DNA of 11,198 nt from Gammaproteobacteria bacterium (GTDB lineage: Bacteria > Pseudomonadota > Gammaproteobacteria > Pseudomonadales > Pseudohongiellaceae), in contig DORE01000162.1 of NCBI GenBank assembly GCA_003514305.1, positions 1 to 11,198 of the forward strand, written 5' to 3'. The position numbers and the translations under genes were made by a program. The notes under the pieces were generated by a model. It had not been told where the DNA came from. It searched no databases and saw nothing but the letters and a program-made list of their open reading frames with translations. Of the stretch, positions 7,906-11,198 are shown piece by piece; position 1 is the first letter of the stretch, and every line of letters starts with the position of its first letter.

Positions 7906-7977
7906 ATGTGGACTAAGCCAACTTATCAAAAAATCCGCTTAGGCTTTGAAGTAACAATGTACTTCAAGACAGTCTAA
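7906..7977 (+). CDS. pqqA: PqqA, PQQ precursor peptide
   Basis: This 23-residue ribosomally made peptide provides the glutamate and tyrosine that become PQQ. It begins M-W-T-K-P, as PqqA peptides characteristically do, and contains G-F-E-V-T-M-Y-F, in which Glu15 and Tyr19 are the E-x3-Y pair crosslinked by PqqE. A strong GGGAGAGA ribosome site lies five bases before the ATG, in line with high expression. PqqD should bind this peptide and present it to the radical SAM enzyme PqqE. The length and motif leave little doubt, although the frame is too short for most automatic gene callers. It is followed by two hairpins, one a strong terminator-like stem, before pqqB. An eight-base inverted repeat inside the gene pairs the Glu15 region with the Tyr19-Phe20 region. 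Confidence 0.97.
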   Translation: MWTKPTYQKIRLGFEVTMYFKTV

Positions 7978-7992
7978 AGCACTCGGATTGTT

Positions 7993-8043
7993 TCGGAGCG
8001 AAGTTTATACTCATACTTTTGGATTATGAGTAATGGACTCCGA
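7993..8043 (+). promoter_or_regulatory. Nested hairpin in the pqqA-pqqB spacer
   Basis: An outer stem TCGGAG (7993-7998) pairs with CTCCGA (8038-8043), enclosing an inner stem TACTCATA (8008-8015) with TATGAGTA (8025-8032) and a 9-nt loop. The structure ends exactly where the following terminator stem begins. It could stabilise the upstream pqqA message or act with the terminator as an attenuator. The base pairing is seen directly; the function is inferred. Confidence 0.5.
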
Positions 8044-8074
8044 CGAAAACGCCAGACTTTGTCTGGCGTTTTCG
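8044..8074 (+). terminator. Terminator-like hairpin between pqqA and pqqB (attenuator)
   Basis: CGAAAACGCCAGAC (8044-8057) and GTCTGGCGTTTTCG (8061-8074) form a perfect 14-bp stem with a TTT loop, and the right arm holds a TTTT run followed by further T-rich sequence. This looks like a rho-independent terminator or partial terminator. As pqqB lies 58 nt downstream on the same strand with no strong promoter visible between, partial read-through would give much pqqA message and less of the enzyme genes, a pattern reported for PQQ operons in other bacteria. Confidence 0.8.
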
Positions 8075-8082
8075 TTTGTGCC

Positions 8083-8096
8083 GAATAGCGCTATTC
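8083..8096. repeat. 14-bp perfect palindrome upstream of pqqB
   Basis: GAATAGCGCTATTC reads identically on both strands. It sits nine bases after the terminator stem and 36 bases before the pqqB ATG. It is separate from the terminator, has no loop and resembles a dimeric regulator site more than an RNA hairpin. No regulator gene is in the window to assign it to. Confidence 0.4.
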
Positions 8097-8132
8097 ATCA
8101 TTTATTTCAGAGTCAATTAATACTTAGATATT

Positions 8133-9047
8133 ATGTTGGTTAAGGTTTTGGGTTCAGCAGCTGGCGGCGGATTTCCTCAATGGAATTGCAACTGCGAAAA
8201 CTGTTTCGGAGTCCGTACTGGTAAAATTAAAGCCACACCGCGAACTCAATCTTCCATTGCCGTTAGTTCAGACGGGGTAAACTGGGTTCTCTTCAATACT
8301 TCCCCCGACCTCCTAGCTCAGCTAGCCGCCTTCCCGTCTTTACAGCCAGCTAGGGCTATAAGAGATACCGCGATTAAGGGTATCGTATTCATGGATAGTC
8401 AAATTGATCACACCACAGGGCTACTGATGCTCAGGGAGGGTTGTCCTCATGAAGTTTATTGCAGTGACATGGTTTTTGAAGACCTGACAACTGGGTTTCC
8501 ACTGTTCAACATGCTTAAACATTGGGATGGTGGGATTAATCGGCATAAAATTCCGCTTTCTGGTGAGAGTTTTTCTGTGGGTGGGGTTGATGGGCTGAGT
8601 TTTACAGCTATACCTGTTACTGGAAAAGCACCACCCTACTCGCCTCATAGAAACGATGCGCATGTCGGAGACAATATTGGAATTAAAATAACAACAAATA
8701 GTACGGGCAAGTCAGTCTTCTATGCGCCTGGCCTGGGAGAAATAACCAATGAAACCCGCCAGCTAATGAGTGAATCAGATTGCCTTCTCGTGGATGGGAC
8801 CTTCTGGGCAGAAAATGAAATGCAAAAGGTTGGGCTCGGGGATAAAAAGGCATCAGACATGGGCCATCTGCCTCAATCGGGTGAAGGTGGCATGCTAGAG
8901 GTTTTACGTCCCATGAAGAAACCTCGGAAGATCCTGATCCACATCAATAACACGAACCCGATTCTGAATGAGGAGTCCGAACAAAGGCTCGAAGTCATCG
9001 CCGAAGGTATCGAGGTAGCATATGATGGTATGGAAGTTAAACTCTAG
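8133..9047 (+). CDS. pqqB: PqqB, metallo-beta-lactamase-fold PQQ biosynthesis oxygenase
   Basis: PqqB is a metallo-beta-lactamase-fold protein that acts after PqqE crosslinking, hydroxylating the tyrosine-derived ring of the liberated Glu-Tyr product on the way to AHQQ. The 304-residue length is normal. The N-terminus shows the hallmark G-S-A-A-G-G-G-F-P-Q-W-N-C-N-C-x2-C, whose cysteines (19, 21, 24) form a structural zinc site. D-S-Q-I-D-H-T-T-G-L carries Asp92 and His93, and I-L-I-H-I-N-N-T-N-P carries His270; these are the metal ligands of the altered active site, replacing the usual H-x-H-x-D-H motif. The ATG at 8133 gives the standard N-terminus but has no clear Shine-Dalgarno. The gene follows the pqqA attenuator and is followed by pqqD after 44 nt if pqqD starts at 9092. 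Confidence 0.97.
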   Translation: MLVKVLGSAAGGGFPQWNCNCENCFGVRTGKIKATPRTQSSIAVSSDGVNWVLFNTSPDLLAQLAAFPSLQPARAIRDTAIKGIVFMDSQIDHTTGLLMLREGCPHEVYCSDMVFEDLTTGFPLFNMLKHWDGGINRHKIPLSGESFSVGGVDGLSFTAIPVTGKAPPYSPHRNDAHVGDNIGIKITTNSTGKSVFYAPGLGEITNETRQLMSESDCLLVDGTFWAENEMQKVGLGDKKASDMGHLPQSGEGGMLEVLRPMKKPRKILIHINNTNPILNEESEQRLEVIAEGIEVAYDGMEVKL

Positions 9048-9091
9048 GATTGTTTTCGCAATTAAGCGCTTTACCACTGCTGAGCACTTAT

Positions 9092-9385
9092 ATGTCGATG
9101 CATAAATTAAACATAGATACTGAAGAATTCAAAGTTAACCCCCAGTATCGTCTTCAATTCGAGGAGGCACAGGGCTGCTATGTTTTGCTGTTTCCTGAGG
9201 GGTTGATTAAACTCAGCGATAGTGCGGCAGCTATCCTCGAGCGTTGCCAGCAAGGGACAACCTTAGAAACATTGGTTCTAAGTTTAAAACAAGCTTTCCC
9301 TGGAGTTGATGGGCTTGAGGAAGACGTCCGCGCATTTTTGGAAGATGCAGGCCAACAGGACTGGATCCTCCCAGTCGGCACTTGA
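9092..9385 (+). CDS. pqqD: PqqD, PqqA peptide chaperone
   Basis: PqqD is a small RiPP-recognition protein that binds PqqA and delivers it to PqqE. Seen here are the family's P-Q-Y-R-L-Q-F-E-E-A-Q-G-C-Y-V-L-L-F-P-E-G segment, then K-L-S-D-S-A-A-A-I-L-E-R-C, and a C-terminal winged-helix part with F-P-G-V-D and a helix ending Q-Q-D-W-I. From the ATG at 9092 it is 97 residues, near the usual 90-95; the ATG at 9098 (95 residues) is equally possible. The frame is open back to a TTG at 9050, which would add 14 residues not usual in the family. The stop at 9383-9385 lies one base before the pqqE ATG, so translation of the two is probably coupled, matching the PqqD-PqqE complex. Confidence 0.95.
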   Translation: MSMHKLNIDTEEFKVNPQYRLQFEEAQGCYVLLFPEGLIKLSDSAAAILERCQQGTTLETLVLSLKQAFPGVDGLEEDVRAFLEDAGQQDWILPVGT

Positions 9386-9386
9386 G

Positions 9387-10511
9387 ATGGCTGAAGAAAA
9401 TTACATTCCTATGTGGTTGCTTGCCGAGCTGACTTACGCTTGTCCTGTGCAATGCCCGTATTGTTCTAATCCGTTGCAAATTTCGGCTAGTCGAAAACAA
9501 GAGCTTTCGACGAAAGAATGGTTTGAAGTTCTACGGCAAGCCCGAAAACTAGGTGCGGTGCAGCTCGGATTTTCTGGTGGCGAGCCACTTCTACGCCGAG
9601 ATTTGGTTGAATTACTGCAAGAAGCGAAAGATCTTGGGTTTTATACAAATTTAATCACTTCTGCGATCGGCCTGAATGCAAAGAAGATCTCCGAGTTCAA
9701 GGAAGCTGGCCTAGGTCATATTCAGATATCTTTTCAGGGAGCAGACGAAGCTACCAACAAGCGATTTGGTGGAACCGATAGTTTTGAACAAAAAATGTCC
9801 ATGACACGGGAAGTCATTAGCCAGAAACTGCCGTTAGGACTCAATTTCGTTCTTCATCGCAACAACCTTCATCAAGTCACCAAGTTCCTAACCATGGCCA
9901 AGGAGCTTGGAGCTGAGTTCGTCGAGCTGGCAAACACACAGTATTACGGATGGGCAAAACATAACGAGGAACATCTTTTACCGAGCAAACTTCAGCTAGA
10001 GGATGCGGAGTCAGCTACGAATGATTTCAGGAGGCAGCATGCAGGCTCCATGGATATCTTCTTCGTGGCGCCTGATTACTATGACGACAGGCCAAAAAAG
10101 TGCAGTAACGGTTGGGCAACTACCATGATTAATGTTACCCCTGAAGGGGATGTTCTGCCATGCCATGCGGCTAAGATAATACCGGGAGTAGAGTTCCCAA
10201 ATGTTCGAAATCAACCCCTTGAGGAAATCTGGCATTCGTCGGAGTTGTTTAACAAGTTTCGAGGCACAGATTGGATGGTGGAGCCGTGTCTGAGTTGTCC
10301 AGAAAAGGAACAGGACCTTGGAGGCTGCAGGTGTCAAGCACTAATGCTGACGGGAGATGCTGCCAATGCGGACCCCGTATGCAGTTTGTCGCCCCACCAC
10401 GATAAGGTAACAGCTATCACTGAAAAAGCGCAGCGCCCATTCAATCCGGAAGAACCAGTGCCGTTGCTTTTTAGAAACATGAAAAATGCGAAGCAATTTC
10501 AAACGGACTAG
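9387..10511 (+). CDS. pqqE: PqqE, radical SAM PqqA crosslinking enzyme
   Basis: PqqE uses S-adenosylmethionine and iron-sulfur clusters to form the carbon-carbon bond between the Glu and Tyr side chains of PqqA. The 374-residue protein has Y-A-C-P-V-Q-C-P-Y-C near the N-terminus (Cys19, 23, 26), the C-x3-C-x2-C motif for the SAM cluster, and G-F-S-G-G-E-P-L for SAM binding. The C-terminal SPASM domain has Cys239, 259, 301, 304, 314, 316 and 332, with Asp310 before Cys314; their spacing matches the auxiliary cluster ligands of Methylorubrum extorquens PqqE, including its unusual Asp ligand. I chose the ATG at 9387, since upstream starts in this frame would overlap pqqD and add residues outside the family. 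There is no separate ribosome site, so translation likely depends on pqqD. Confidence 0.97.
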   Translation: MAEENYIPMWLLAELTYACPVQCPYCSNPLQISASRKQELSTKEWFEVLRQARKLGAVQLGFSGGEPLLRRDLVELLQEAKDLGFYTNLITSAIGLNAKKISEFKEAGLGHIQISFQGADEATNKRFGGTDSFEQKMSMTREVISQKLPLGLNFVLHRNNLHQVTKFLTMAKELGAEFVELANTQYYGWAKHNEEHLLPSKLQLEDAESATNDFRRQHAGSMDIFFVAPDYYDDRPKKCSNGWATTMINVTPEGDVLPCHAAKIIPGVEFPNVRNQPLEEIWHSSELFNKFRGTDWMVEPCLSCPEKEQDLGGCRCQALMLTGDAANADPVCSLSPHHDKVTAITEKAQRPFNPEEPVPLLFRNMKNAKQFQTD

Positions 10512-10527
10512 GTAGGTGAGGAAAGAG

Positions 10528-11198
10528 ATGCAGGCTTGGACGAAAGATGAGTTTGAGCGGAAGCTCCGCAACAAGGGGAAGTTTTATCATATACACCATC
10601 CGTTCCATGTAGCGATGAACAGTGGCCTAAGTACGCGCGAGCAAATTCAGGGTTGGGTTGCAAATCGATTTTATTATCAGGTGACTATACCGATCAAAGA
10701 TGCCGCAATAATGGCTAATTGCCCCGATCGAGACATTCGACGTGAATGGGTCCAAAGGATACTGGATCATGACGGTATTGGCGATCAGGAGGGGGGCATT
10801 GAAGCGTGGCTAAGGCTTGGAGAGGCGGTTGGATTGACAAGGAATCAGATTGAATCGCAAGAATTAGTCCTTCCGGGTGTAAGATTCGCGTGCGATGCTT
10901 ATTTAAATTTTGCTCGCAGCGCTTCATGGCAAGAAGCAGCATGTTCATCTCTCACCGAGTTGTTTGCCCCTGAAATCCACAAATCGCGTCTGAAGTCTTG
11001 GCCAAGTCACTATAGATGGATAGATGAGGAAGGCTACAAGTATTTTAGGAAAAGGCTGTCAGAGGCCCGGCGTGACGTTCAGCATGGCTTAGACATAACG
11101 CTCAAACATTTTAAATCTCGAGAACAGCAGGAACACGCGCTTGAACTTCTGCAATTCAAACTGAACGTTCTTTGGTCAATGCTCGACTCTATGCATCT
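10528..11198 (+). CDS. pqqC: PqqC, PQQ synthase (3' end outside window)
   Basis: PqqC is the cofactor-free oxidase that performs the last step, ring closure and eight-electron oxidation of AHQQ to PQQ. The window holds 223 codons of a protein that is normally about 250 residues, so only the C-terminal end is missing. Seen in sequence: Y-H-I-H-H-P-F-H near residues 20-27, H-D-G with His81, L-F-A-P-E-I-H-K-S-R with His151 and Arg154, then Tyr172, Arg176 and Lys211. These line up, with a constant offset of three, with Klebsiella PqqC His84, His154, Arg157, Tyr175, Arg179 and Lys214, so the active site looks intact. A good TGAGGA ribosome site (10517-10522) lies five bases before the ATG, 16 nt after the pqqE stop. 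Its position after pqqE, not between pqqB and pqqD, is less usual. Confidence 0.97.
   Translation, partial: MQAWTKDEFERKLRNKGKFYHIHHPFHVAMNSGLSTREQIQGWVANRFYYQVTIPIKDAAIMANCPDRDIRREWVQRILDHDGIGDQEGGIEAWLRLGEAVGLTRNQIESQELVLPGVRFACDAYLNFARSASWQEAACSSLTELFAPEIHKSRLKSWPSHYRWIDEEGYKYFRKRLSEARRDVQHGLDITLKHFKSREQQEHALELLQFKLNVLWSMLDSMH

Noticed and set aside
9306..9386. Longer pqqE starting inside pqqD
   Set aside because: The extra 27 residues are out-of-frame pqqD sequence and do not resemble any PqqE N-terminus. The ATG at 9387 gives the standard start just before the C-x3-C-x2-C motif.

Overview
The window is bacterial chromosome, gene-dense and of moderate GC. It most likely comes from a (gamma)proteobacterium, judging from a full set of pyrroloquinoline quinone (PQQ) genes of proteobacterial type, an SLC13/DASS carboxylate transporter and a NudL-type NUDIX hydrolase. 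No rRNA, tRNA, insertion sequence or CRISPR array is visible. The taxonomic call is inference from gene content only.

Left third (1-4136), general metabolism. The 3' part of a dienelactone hydrolase family gene runs into the window. It is followed 39 nt later, on the same strand, by a divalent anion:sodium symporter of the SLC13 family. A NUDIX hydrolase of the CoA pyrophosphatase (NudL) type lies convergently on the minus strand. A divergent 261-bp gap leads to an FMN-dependent nitronate monooxygenase-like gene on the plus strand.

Middle (4252-7644). A DHA2-type MFS transporter and a large S9-family serine peptidase (beta-propeller plus alpha/beta-hydrolase, catalytic Ser/Asp/His all present) are 24 nt apart and probably co-transcribed. 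The peptidase ends 261 bp upstream of pqqA. An S9-type peptidase called PqqH is associated with the PQQ locus in Pseudomonas, so this pair may belong functionally with the PQQ genes.

Right third (7906-11198), the PQQ operon. A 23-codon pqqA encodes the precursor peptide with the conserved Glu15 and Tyr19. It is followed by a nested hairpin and a strong 14-bp-stem terminator/attenuator, then pqqB, pqqD, pqqE and the start of pqqC (cut by the window end). Key residues of each enzyme are intact: the radical SAM and SPASM cysteines of PqqE, the Asp-His pair and N-terminal cysteine cluster of PqqB, and the active-site His/Arg/Tyr/Lys set of PqqC. The order is pqqA-B-D-E-C rather than the common A-B-C-D-E. 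The attenuator after pqqA fits the usual need for more precursor peptide than enzymes.

The pathway itself is well known. The less ordinary parts are the gene order, the structured pqqA-pqqB spacer with an additional 14-bp palindrome, and the peptidase/exporter pair upstream. I did not find a convincing wholly new system.
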